DNA of 64,000 nt from NCBI GenBank assembly GCA_016715885.1, contig JADJXL010000015.1:930001-994000 (forward strand), in the 5' to 3' direction. Within the stretch, counting starts at the first letter, position 1; every line of letters begins with the position of its first letter. This DNA is from Polyangiaceae bacterium (lineage in GTDB: Bacteria; Myxococcota_A; Polyangia; Polyangiales; Polyangiaceae). Positions 16,980 through 24,950 of this stretch are shown here, piece by piece. The notes below the pieces were generated by a model. It searched no databases. It saw only the letters and a list, made by a program, of their open reading frames with translations, and was not told the origin of the DNA. The position numbers were made by a program, and so were the translations under genes.

Positions 16980-19859
16980 TCACTCCTGTTGAACCGGGGA
17001 GCTCGCCTTCCATCGTTCATGGCGGGCGTTGCGATTGTCAGGCCGTTTCGCGTCATTGCCTCGACAGTGCGCATTCCAAGCATTCAGGATGGCTGTCGCC
17101 CGCGGGCCAGAAAAGTAGTCGCGGCGTATCTGCTCGACTATTGCTCGACCTTTCCACATATCGAATACGTTGGCTCCGTGGGGTCGCATGTCTACGACGT
17201 AGTCGGCGTGTAGGCTTGCCTGATCGGTCCCCGCTCTCCATGTCAGGAGCTGATTGGCCCAGAGCGCATCGAAAAATCGTCCCATCCAAACGCTAGTAAA
17301 ACGTTTGAGGATGCTAGGCCGTTCGGTTCCGGCTGGCACCGGAGGAATCGCGAGCGACGCGATGATAAAATCTGCACCGATGTTGCGTAAATGCCGAGTT
17401 GGTACAATCGCCACGAATGCACCGTCAACAATCACGTGCCCATCTTTCCGCAAAGCTGGCGCGACCGGTGGCATGGTACTACTCATCCGGACGCCACGGC
17501 CCACGGTCGTGTCCTGCTCAGTGAATTCGCGTTGCGTCGTGAGATTGCTTCCAATGGGATAAAAAGGTATTTCCGTCGTGGCGAGATGAATGGGCTGGCC
17601 ACCATTTAAGCCCATGTTTCGAAGGAGAGAATTGACGAACCATTCGATTGCAGCGGTGGAAATTGGCGCAAGCAGTGTCGTGCGCGTCAGCGGGCTAGCC
17701 AGCGGTGCGACGAGTGCCGAAGTCGGGCTATCCGCATCGAGCGAATTGTCTTCAATGAGTCGTTCGAGCGCACGCAGCCCTCCTGCTGCGTAGAGCCCTC
17801 CTACCGTCGCTCCAAATGAAGATCCTGCTATATAATCGATAGGGACTCCCTGTTCTTCAAGATTCTGAATGAGCGCGACATGAGAATACGCCCACGCTCC
17901 TCCGCCTCCGAGTGCGAGCCCAATGGTTCGCCGTGTTATTACGCGCGCAATTCTCGCAAATGCCCTTGCAAGCGCCACATTGGGGGCATGTGAGCCGACG
18001 AGCGCGCAAGGTCCACGTTCATCATGGAGCCTCACGCCATCCGCGTCGTCGGGAACGCGTACGACTTGTCGCAAGGCTGCATGATCGTCGTACACGGGTT
18101 TGGGAGGTAATTGCGGAGGCTTGTGCGTGGATGCCCGAAAAAGAGAGCTGATGAGCGACGGTGCAGCATCACCACTCAATGCGTCGCTGATGCGTTCGTG
18201 CGATCCGAGTTGCTTGCGAGCGATGTATTCGGGTGTCATTCGCTCAATCCAAACCAGTCGTCTTGGCAATACGTTGCCGCATGGATTTGCGAAAGTGGCA
18301 TCATCCGTAACATGAAAAACGGTCGTGCTCCGCGAATACAGCCGTTTTGCCAATTCTCTGGCCACGGACGCAGAGTCCTGATCGCAATGTCCGACGCACA
18401 CGATGATGTAGCGCAAATCATCGCGCGTAGTCATGAGCTCGACGAGCAATTCCGCGTCACTTGCGGAATGGGGATTCATCGGCCAAACGGTTTCTACCTT
18501 CGTCGACCAAGAGAAAAACCTTTCGCTAAGCTCAGTGGGAAGCAACGTACCGTATTGGACCACGTTGGCGTTGTGGACTCGAGCTTGCGCACCGGAAGCT
18601 GCAGCGCGTCGTGGAATTTCCTGCGTCACCATCTGAAAGCCGCGCAATTCGTAGTAACCTCGAAACCTGTCGAGTCCGCCAAGGTCGACGATGCATACCT
18701 TGCCGTCGATCATGTTGGCCAATGCGGTCGCGGCGCCCTGGGTCAATGTCGATGTACCCAACTCGGCTTTTTCTGCCTGAATACAAACAATCTCAGGCAT
18801 TGGATAACCTTTTCGAATTGTCTTGTGCCGCTGAATCAAACGCAGAGGGGTCGATACGCATTGCTCGAGCACGGTGCATAACGCGTCCCACTGAAATTCG
18901 AATGCAATGCTATTTCGCCCGAGATAGATGTCCGTGGTGCGGGGTATTGCGACCATGTCGGTCGAGCTGTCATGCCCGACCTCGCCTCGCGTTAGGATGG
19001 CGTCCAACCCGAGCAGATCAAAGCGATTGAATTTGCCGACGAATTGTGCCGATTCGCCGGGCAAATATACAGTGCTCTCTCCCGCAAGCAGCAACGCAAC
19101 GCATTTCGGTGACGTGCCGGCCGCAAGGTATCGAAACTTCGGCGTCATCCGAGTGTCACGTCGGAATGCTCCAATCTGCAATAAATATTCCTGATATGCG
19201 GGGGGCAAGCGCCGCAAAATCGGGTTACGTTGAACGCCTTCCAAGAGCTCGTGACGCCGAGCGAAACGATTGGCAACAATTTGTCGTACATAACATCTGA
19301 GCGTTGCGTAATCCGACAAGGCTTCGATCAGCTCGGACACGAGCATCCAGCGCGTACGGACTTTTCCCAATGGTTCCGCCAAGATGTGCATCCCTGCGGG
19401 ACTCGACCAGCGTGTGGCAGTGTTTTTTTCGTCAAATGCTCGCAAGGCATTGGGGATTCCAAGCCATTGACCTGGGCCACATTGGCCAATCTCGAAAGGC
19501 GGCCCATTGTGGGGAATGGCAACGAGGCGCACACGCCCTTCGACGATGACGTGCACACAGGAATCGACATGCTCCGTATTCAGGTCGAAAATATCGGACG
19601 GTTCGTCGTCGCGTCGGAGCAGTGAATGCAACCGTTTGACCGTCGACGAATCGAGCAATGGATGCAGCGCAAATTCAGCACTCGCATCCCGCCCACCGAT
19701 ACTCGGTCGTCCTGATGGGTTGTCATGTTCGTGATCGAACTCGAGATGCTCGTCGAGCAAATACGCAGGCCGCCCCATCGCATCCAAAATTGACGGTCTT
19801 GCAAACACGACAGGCTCCTTGGTTCTCGGCCTAGTTTTAGTTAATAAGGAAGCGCACAT
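16980..19859 (-). CDS. Cyclic-nucleotide-binding/patatin-like phospholipase (NTE-like), larger copy
   Basis: The product is 959 residues. The N-terminal half has two cNMP-binding-like segments (around VHVIVEGRVRLVAIP and VALLLAGESTVYLPGE), then a central alpha/beta region (VCIVDLGGLDRFRGYY, LRYIIVCVGHC) resembling the Rossmann-like middle part of NTE-type proteins. The patatin domain follows from about 635: LALGGGGAWA oxyanion loop, nucleophile S681 in GSSFG, and the DGAF motif. The expected activity is lysophospholipase or related acyl hydrolysis. The ends of the two patatin genes face each other across 111 bases; similarity of layout suggests an old duplication with inversion. ATG at 19859 is the first start; a later one at residue 28 is possible. 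The Coq4-type gene lies upstream on the same strand. Confidence 0.85.
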   Translation of the reverse strand: MCASLLTKTRPRTKEPVVFARPSILDAMGRPAYLLDEHLEFDHEHDNPSGRPSIGGRDASAEFALHPLLDSSTVKRLHSLLRRDDEPSDIFDLNTEHVDSCVHVIVEGRVRLVAIPHNGPPFEIGQCGPGQWLGIPNALRAFDEKNTATRWSSPAGMHILAEPLGKVRTRWMLVSELIEALSDYATLRCYVRQIVANRFARRHELLEGVQRNPILRRLPPAYQEYLLQIGAFRRDTRMTPKFRYLAAGTSPKCVALLLAGESTVYLPGESAQFVGKFNRFDLLGLDAILTRGEVGHDSSTDMVAIPRTTDIYLGRNSIAFEFQWDALCTVLEQCVSTPLRLIQRHKTIRKGYPMPEIVCIQAEKAELGTSTLTQGAATALANMIDGKVCIVDLGGLDRFRGYYELRGFQMVTQEIPRRAAASGAQARVHNANVVQYGTLLPTELSERFFSWSTKVETVWPMNPHSASDAELLVELMTTRDDLRYIIVCVGHCDQDSASVARELAKRLYSRSTTVFHVTDDATFANPCGNVLPRRLVWIERMTPEYIARKQLGSHERISDALSGDAAPSLISSLFRASTHKPPQLPPKPVYDDHAALRQVVRVPDDADGVRLHDERGPCALVGSHAPNVALARAFARIARVITRRTIGLALGGGGAWAYSHVALIQNLEEQGVPIDYIAGSSFGATVGGLYAAGGLRALERLIEDNSLDADSPTSALVAPLASPLTRTTLLAPISTAAIEWFVNSLLRNMGLNGGQPIHLATTEIPFYPIGSNLTTQREFTEQDTTVGRGVRMSSTMPPVAPALRKDGHVIVDGAFVAIVPTRHLRNIGADFIIASLAIPPVPAGTERPSILKRFTSVWMGRFFDALWANQLLTWRAGTDQASLHADYVVDMRPHGANVFDMWKGRAIVEQIRRDYFSGPRATAILNAWNAHCRGNDAKRPDNRNARHERWKASSPVQQE

Positions 19860-19968
19860 TCATTTCGGTCGAAATGGAGTACGTCGGTAAGCTACAATGA
19901 CGATGGGGACTCTAGCAGCAGCTATGGTGCCGCCGTGAATGGCATCGAGACTCGAGCGAAATCCTGAA

Positions 19969-20631
19969 TCAATGGGCAACGTTGCGTTCGTGCAGGCCCA
20001 GACGCATTCGCACTTCGTCGAAGTCGAGCTCCCACATTTCTTCGAATGGTGCAAAGAAAAGGTTGTAGGCTTTGCCAGAAAGCTCGAAGCCGCGCACCAT
20101 TTCTTTGATCATTTTTACCGGCTGGCCATAACGCAGCATCATGTACGGTGTCGCTGCGACCGACGCAATGCCATACGGCTCGCGGAGGTTCATCATATTG
20201 AAGACTTGCAAGCCCATTTCACCAGGCACGTCGATGCCGAATCCACAGAGCGCATGCAGGATGTCGTGGATTTTGAAAAAACGCTGCGTGACCCAATCGC
20301 GCTCGAACGTTTCCACCAGCCCCGGGGCTGCCATCACATGGCCACCCGCAGCGATGTAGTGTTCCTTGAAAAATTTCGCATATCGGTGACCAAACGTGTT
20401 CTCAGGGAGCCGCAGGAGCGCGTCGATGTCGAGCGGGCGCTTCGTAAGCTCGCGCAAGTGCTCGACTTGCTCACGCGGAGCACGTTCGATCATGCGGCGA
20501 TACCACGTTTGCACAGGCCACGAGAGCGATACGGCGTCGACCATGAGATTGAGCGCATCGAACTCGAATGGCCGCCACCAAAGCACGGACATCGCACGGA
20601 GAGCTTGCCTATACTTCACCATTTTGTCCAT
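19969..20631 (-). CDS. Coq4-type protein (quinone-biosynthesis family)
   Basis: The product is 220 residues. It contains the Coq4 signature HDxxH(x)11E: H122, D123, H126 and E138, in KIHDILHALC...PGE. It also has the LPENTFGHRYAKFF stretch typical of the family. Coq4 proteins bind a divalent metal through this motif and act in coenzyme Q biosynthesis, where removal of the ring C1 carboxyl with hydroxylation has been proposed. Here no ubiquinone genes are adjacent; instead the gene is divergent from a KAS III-like/acyltransferase/SDR operon, and a methyltransferase lies beyond. ATG at 20631 is the first start, but the best promoter ends only a few bases before it, so Met4 (20622) or Met14 may be the real start. 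Confidence in the family is good, in the substrate low. Confidence 0.8.
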   Translation of the reverse strand: MDKMVKYRQALRAMSVLWWRPFEFDALNLMVDAVSLSWPVQTWYRRMIERAPREQVEHLRELTKRPLDIDALLRLPENTFGHRYAKFFKEHYIAAGGHVMAAPGLVETFERDWVTQRFFKIHDILHALCGFGIDVPGEMGLQVFNMMNLREPYGIASVAATPYMMLRYGQPVKMIKEMVRGFELSGKAYNLFFAPFEEMWELDFDEVRMRLGLHERNVAH

Positions 20632-20634
20632 GGC

Positions 20635-20733
20635 ATCCTAGACGCCAGCGACCAGCCTTGTCAAGCATCCTCGTGCCAGGGACTTGCTTACACAACATCA
20701 TGCTTGACTGACCCTACGCTCGTGAAGTAAGGA
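20635..20733. promoter_or_regulatory. Divergent promoters sharing an inverted repeat between Coq4-type and KAS III-like genes
   Basis: Leftward: TTGACA (20664-20659), 18 bases, TAGGAT (20640-20635). Rightward: TTGACT (20704-20709), 18 bases, TAAGGA (20728-20733). The two -35 boxes sit inside the arms of a perfect 9-bp inverted repeat, GTCAAGCAT at 20660-20668 and ATGCTTGAC at 20700-20708, with a 31-base spacer. This could be a shared operator or simply two mirrored -35 regions. Confidence 0.45.
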
Positions 20734-20870
20734 CGAAAGGCGCACGGTGAAGACAACGATACGGTACGTATCCATGCGGGACGTGTCGATGGTGTAGTTG
20801 AATTCACATTGACAGGGCTGTTTGACGAGTTTGTGATGAGCGACCTAGCATTTGATCGAGGGTGTATGTA

Positions 20871-21851
20871 ATGATGATTCCCGCACGTATTCTCGGCACG
20901 GGAAGTTTCCTTGCCGGTCGTCGAGTTCCTACCGAGGAAGTTGCTCGCAATGCAGTGCCTGGGAAGGACCCGGCCGACGTCGAGCGCAAGATTGGCATTG
21001 CAACTCGGTATTGGGTCGATTCCGACACGAAAGCTGCCGACATTGGTGCCGAAGCATTGACGCGGGCGCTCGAAGCGTCCGGGATATCCAAATCGGACCT
21101 TCGTCGCATCATTTTCGTTAGTTCCACCGGTGGCGACATGCTCATTCCGGGAACTGCACACCTCGTTTGCGACAGATTGGGTCTGCACGACACGTGCGAT
21201 GCATTCGACATCAACAATTCATGCGCGGGCTTTCTCACGGCGCTCGATATTGCATCGCGTTCGGTGGCCACGGGACTGGGTCCTGTGGGAATCGTATCGG
21301 GTGAAATCTTTTCTCGATACCTCCCCGTGGAAAAACCCCGCCCGTATCTGGTCATGGGCGATGCGGCTGCGGCCGCAATCGTCGGCCCGACGACGCAAAA
21401 AGAAGGACTGCTCGCGTCGCACCTTGCAAGCTCGGCCGAATTGCGGCGCGAAGTCACGATGCAACACCCGGGTTTGTCATCGCCGCCGACATTTTTGCAA
21501 TTCGATGCGACATACGAAAAATTGACCGACGTCGCCGTCGATGCGCTTGCAAAGAGCTCGAAAGCCGCTCTTGCCGCGGCGGGTATCGAGCTTCGTGACG
21601 TCGAATGGTTTTTACCTCATCAGCCGAATGGACGCATGCTCGAAAAAATCCTCGCGGTGATGAACGTGCCGTTCGAACGGACGCCGACCGTCGTCGAGGA
21701 AATTGGCAGCGTCGGTTCGGCATCGGTCCCCGTGAGCCTTGATCGGCTCATGCGTAGCGGTAAAGTTCGTCCGGGCGATCGTATTTTGATGGCCGCGGTT
21801 GGCGCAGGCACCGGGTATGGTGCTGTTCTTTTTCAAGTAGGAACGAGATGA
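20871..21851 (+). CDS. 3-oxoacyl-ACP synthase III-like (FabH/thiolase-fold) condensing enzyme
   Basis: The product is 326 residues, the usual FabH length. It has the KAS III pattern: nucleophile C118 in INNSCAGFLTAL and catalytic H250 in LPHQPN. The third residue of the usual Cys-His-Asn triad is replaced: where FabH has GNTSAAS, this protein reads GSVGSAS, giving S280. Such changes occur in KAS III-like enzymes that do not perform the standard decarboxylative condensation. It would use an acyl-CoA or acyl-ACP starter, substrate unknown. ATG at 20871 is chosen because GAGGG lies 8 bases upstream; a GTG at 20862 is too close to it. The stop overlaps the next start (ATGA), so the acyltransferase is translationally coupled. 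Confidence 0.85.
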   Translation: MMIPARILGTGSFLAGRRVPTEEVARNAVPGKDPADVERKIGIATRYWVDSDTKAADIGAEALTRALEASGISKSDLRRIIFVSSTGGDMLIPGTAHLVCDRLGLHDTCDAFDINNSCAGFLTALDIASRSVATGLGPVGIVSGEIFSRYLPVEKPRPYLVMGDAAAAAIVGPTTQKEGLLASHLASSAELRREVTMQHPGLSSPPTFLQFDATYEKLTDVAVDALAKSSKAALAAAGIELRDVEWFLPHQPNGRMLEKILAVMNVPFERTPTVVEEIGSVGSASVPVSLDRLMRSGKVRPGDRILMAAVGAGTGYGAVLFQVGTR

Positions 21852-22624
21852 ATCTTGGACCCGCAGCGGCGCGTGCCGCATGGCAATCGTATTGGACCGC
21901 GATGCGGTATTATCATCGTTTCGAGGTTCGGGGTCTCGAAAATGTGGAACGCTCGGGCCCTGCCATGATCGTGGGGTATCACGGTCGAGGCGTCGCGCAT
22001 GACATGATCATGCTCGCGTCCCTTCTTTACGAACGTAGCGGCGCTGAAACTCGCGCCGTCATTCATCAAAAAGTCGTCGAATTGCCCGTCCTCGGCTGGC
22101 TTCCCCAGGGGCTTGGGTACGTGCCTGGCGATGGCCCCGAATTGGAAGCGGTATTCGCTCGCGGGGAATCGCTCATGGTCACCCCCGCGGGCCCCATCGA
22201 GGGATGTCGCAGTTTTCGGGAGCGGTACAAAGTCAATTGGGGAAATCGCCTCGGCTACCTGAAAATGGCGCTCAAATACCGCTTACCCATCATTCCAACA
22301 GCAGGAACCGGCGTCGACGACACCTACATCGGGCTCAACAATGGATACGAGTGGGGCAAACGTTTCGATGCGTCGTCCATTGCCAAACTCATTCGTTGGC
22401 CAGGAGGATTCCCCCTTTGGTTTGCATTCGGCGCCACTGGGCCCTGGCCCATGACGCTCCCATTTCCCGTCAAAATCGTTTGTCATGTCGGCAAACCTAT
22501 CGACCTCGAAGCCGAGGGTCCCGTCGATCCTTCCGATCGCAAAGCGCTCATGCGGCTTCACGAACGCGTGACGGGTACGGTGCAAAAGCTCTTGGACGAA
22601 GGTCGCGGAAAACGAACGTCATGA
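21848..22624 (+). CDS. PlsC/DGAT-like membrane-associated acyltransferase
   Basis: The product is 258 residues. It has the lysophospholipid acyltransferase fold pattern: a YHGRGVAHD block that takes the place of the HxxxxD active-site motif, then MVTPAGPIEGCRSFRERY in the position of the usual FPEG motif, and RLPIIPTAGTG. This resembles the branch that includes diacylglycerol acyltransferase-like bacterial proteins. The spacing from the first His to Asp is wider than in classic PlsC (Hx6D rather than Hx4D), so the active residues are uncertain. It would move an acyl chain to a hydroxyl acceptor at the membrane. It overlaps the upstream KAS III-like gene and the downstream SDR gene by four bases each (ATGA), marking a tight operon. 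Confidence 0.75.
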   Translation: MNLGPAAARAAWQSYWTAMRYYHRFEVRGLENVERSGPAMIVGYHGRGVAHDMIMLASLLYERSGAETRAVIHQKVVELPVLGWLPQGLGYVPGDGPELEAVFARGESLMVTPAGPIEGCRSFRERYKVNWGNRLGYLKMALKYRLPIIPTAGTGVDDTYIGLNNGYEWGKRFDASSIAKLIRWPGGFPLWFAFGATGPWPMTLPFPVKIVCHVGKPIDLEAEGPVDPSDRKALMRLHERVTGTVQKLLDEGRGKRTS

Positions 22625-23466
22625 CGCAAAAGACTCCGTGCGATCGATGGGCACTCGTACTTGGCGCGTCGTGCGGAACGGGCGGCGCCATTGCTCGTGC
22701 GCTCGCACGTGACCCCGGTATGCATGTTTTCGGCATTCACCGAGGCAATCATCCATCCGAGGCCGATCGGGTCAAGGAAGCCGTGCTCGCAACCGGACAC
22801 GAGATTCATTTTCGTATTGGGGATGCAGGCACGCTCGAAGGAGTTTTGGGCGGCGTCGAAGAAATTCAATCGGTCGCGGGCCCTCGGAGCATTGGGATCG
22901 TGGTGCATTCGCTTGCCAATGCCTCCGTAGGACGATTGGCTTCCCGAGAAGCGGATCAAATCACGCCGCGCCAAGTGCACAAAACCTTCGATTCCATGGC
23001 GCATTCTTTCTTGTTCTGGACGCAGGAGCTTTTCAAACGCAACCTGCTCGCCCCCGGAGCGCACATTCTCGGATTGACCAACTGGATGACGGATTCCGTG
23101 CTGCCCGGCACGGCGCTCATTGCTGCGACCAAGGAAGTGCTGGGCGTGTATACGCGGCATTTGGCACGCGAGCTCGGGCCGCACGGTTATCGCGTCAATC
23201 TATTGAAATTCGGCGGCGTTTTTACGCCCGCCGTCGAAAAAACGTTCGGCGAGGCGCGCCTCGAACGGCTTCGCCGAGTGCTCAGTCGTCTTGCGACGTC
23301 GCACAGCATTTCGACCGTGGACGAGGTAGCGCATTTCGTATCCGTATTGGCCGGCGACGCGTCGTCGCGTTTCAATGGTGCTACCATCGATTTCACCGGC
23401 GGTGAATCGCAAGGCTTTTTCGACGTGATCATGAACGCGAGCTGCGATTGCGACGACGACGAATAG
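22621..23466 (+). CDS. Enoyl-ACP-reductase-like SDR protein lacking the catalytic tyrosine
   Basis: The product is 281 residues. An N-terminal nucleotide-binding motif (LVLGASCGTGGAIA), the HSLANAS segment and the RVNLLKFGGVFTPA region place it near FabI/plant ENR-type SDRs. In those enzymes a Tyr stands seven residues before the catalytic Lys. Here Lys is K171 (AATKEVLG) but the Tyr position is T164, and no Tyr is in the YxxxK position either. The protein may use another residue, catalyse a different step, or bind a ligand without redox activity. It ends in an acidic, Cys-containing tail (SCDCDDDE). ATG at 22621 overlaps the acyltransferase stop. The longer in-frame extension back to 22204 lies inside the acyltransferase and is not used. 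Confidence 0.75.
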   Translation: MTQKTPCDRWALVLGASCGTGGAIARALARDPGMHVFGIHRGNHPSEADRVKEAVLATGHEIHFRIGDAGTLEGVLGGVEEIQSVAGPRSIGIVVHSLANASVGRLASREADQITPRQVHKTFDSMAHSFLFWTQELFKRNLLAPGAHILGLTNWMTDSVLPGTALIAATKEVLGVYTRHLARELGPHGYRVNLLKFGGVFTPAVEKTFGEARLERLRRVLSRLATSHSISTVDEVAHFVSVLAGDASSRFNGATIDFTGGESQGFFDVIMNASCDCDDDE

Positions 23467-23480
23467 CCGCGGTGATCGCG

Positions 23481-24434
23481 CTATTGCGTCCGGCGTTCTT
23501 CGCTGGGCATGCGGAATGCGAGCGAATACAAAAAGAGGCTGAGCTGATCGACGTGCACGTCTTCCGCTCCTTCCGGTAGTGCGTCGACCGGAGCGTGCGG
23601 ATTGTTGTCGTACCACGTGACCATTTTGAACATGGCCTGGTGGTACAAATTCGGCTTTTGCGAATGATCGAGCTGTTCGTCGGCGACGACGATGGGCGTG
23701 CCGGGTTTGGCGACGCGTGCCATTTCCGCAAGGGCCTGCTTCGCATCGCGGAAACCATTGATGCCGCCCACATGAAATACGCGATCGAAGGAATGGTCCG
23801 GGAAGGGCAATACATGCGCATCCGCCATCAAGAGGCGCACTTCGCTATCGCACTGCCTTCGCAATTTGCGCTGAAGCACCGACAGCATACCGGGGCTCAG
23901 GTCGACCCCCCAAATTTCGACGGGCAATCGGGCCGGCAAATCGTGCCGCACGTACCGGAGATTCGCGCCCGTGCCGATTCCCACTTCGAGAATTCTGACG
24001 GGACTTCCATCGCTGTGCGGCTTTAATGAGCGCAGGTCGAGGCGTGGCATGTAGCCATTACGAAATGCGTCTTCGGTGATGTTCGGGCTCCCAACCTGAA
24101 ACAAGGGCAGCAGCGTCGCGACGGACATGTCGTGAAACACGGAGAAGTAATTGTAAATGAACCGCATCATGCGATCGGTTCCTTCGACCTTCTCCTCCAC
24201 GAAGAGGTGGCACATCCCGTTTTCCACTCGCCAAGTGCTTCCGCAACGTTCGCAAGGCAATTCGCCACGATCGATGTGGCCATCGAGCAGCGTTCCTCGA
24301 AATTGGAGTTTGCCGTGGCAGCGGGGGCAAACAATACGCACGATATCGGTCGGTTTCAAAAACGAGCTCCTGGTTGTTTTGGTTCGACGGGACGAATGTA
24401 ACTCCATCACTATACCAAAATCATCGATGGCCAC
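23481..24434 (-). CDS. SAM-dependent methyltransferase with N-terminal zinc ribbon
   Basis: The product is 317 residues. The N-terminus has a four-cysteine zinc-ribbon (CPRCHG near 36, CERCGS near 60) of the type found before methyltransferases such as RlmA and UbiE-like proteins. A class I methyltransferase domain follows, with motif I ILEVGIGTGANL, an acidic post-I residue (GVDLSPGML), and the PFPDHSFDRVF motif. This last pattern is common in UbiE/MenG-like C- and O-methyltransferases acting on lipids and quinones. It is convergent with the KAS III/acyltransferase/SDR operon (14 bases between ends), so a shared pathway is plausible but not shown. Start is ATG at 24434; Met10 at 24407 is an alternative. 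Confidence 0.8.
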   Translation of the reverse strand: MAIDDFGIVMELHSSRRTKTTRSSFLKPTDIVRIVCPRCHGKLQFRGTLLDGHIDRGELPCERCGSTWRVENGMCHLFVEEKVEGTDRMMRFIYNYFSVFHDMSVATLLPLFQVGSPNITEDAFRNGYMPRLDLRSLKPHSDGSPVRILEVGIGTGANLRYVRHDLPARLPVEIWGVDLSPGMLSVLQRKLRRQCDSEVRLLMADAHVLPFPDHSFDRVFHVGGINGFRDAKQALAEMARVAKPGTPIVVADEQLDHSQKPNLYHQAMFKMVTWYDNNPHAPVDALPEGAEDVHVDQLSLFLYSLAFRMPSEERRTQ

Positions 24435-24950
24435 TCCAGCTCATTCAAAAGTCTCCCCACGCCATGTGTTGTGATTTTGATCGCATTTGAATGGGCGGTG
24501 GTTTCACCGTGCGGTCGTAACGGTCTCTTACAGGTCGCTTCTTCTTGACTTTTCGTCGCGCATGTGCAACGGCACCGGCTCCCGCGAGCGAAAGCTTACG
24601 CAGGACGCTGCCGCGCGATCGGCAAATCCATCGAGTGCAATGCCACTGTTGGCTTGCGCGATTACGTTCACGACGTGCCGAGCGTGCAGAGGTTCTGCAT
24701 CTCGGTTGATGTTGTAGCGTCACGCTGGTCGGAGAGGGGTCCGAGCGTTGGATGAAAGAAGGCAATGCATTCACGCTCGTCGATGGTGTAGCTGTGGCTA
24801 CATGTGATCCGTATTTGCGAGATCATTGGGTCGCGAGGATTGCGTCGTTTCTCGCATGTGAAGACATTGCGAAATGTCTTGACGTTGCTGCCCGAACTGG
24901 TGTTCGATATGATTGTGTGCGGCAAAATGCCTCATTGTGTGCATTTGCGA
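24435..24950. other. Intergenic region upstream of the TonB-dependent receptor
   Basis: A gap of 516 bases between divergent genes. Open frames across it do not resemble known proteins. It contains a strong 20-bp palindrome (24861-24880) and a weaker one (TGTAGC-TGTG-GCTACA, 24787-24802). No classic Fur box was recognised. Confidence 0.5.
24861..24880. promoter_or_regulatory. 20-bp palindrome AAGACATTGCGAAATGTCTT, candidate operator
   Basis: Perfect 8-base arms (AAGACATT/AATGTCTT) around GCGA, about 70 bases before the TonB-receptor start, overlapping a TTGACG that could be a -35 box (24879-24884). The position suits repression of the receptor. It does not read like a Fur box. No regulator gene is adjacent. 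Confidence 0.45.

Noticed and set aside
24787..24802. TGTAGC-TGTG-GCTACA palindrome
   Set aside because: Only 6-base arms and 150 bases from the start; expected by chance in a region this size, unlike the 20-bp palindrome nearby.
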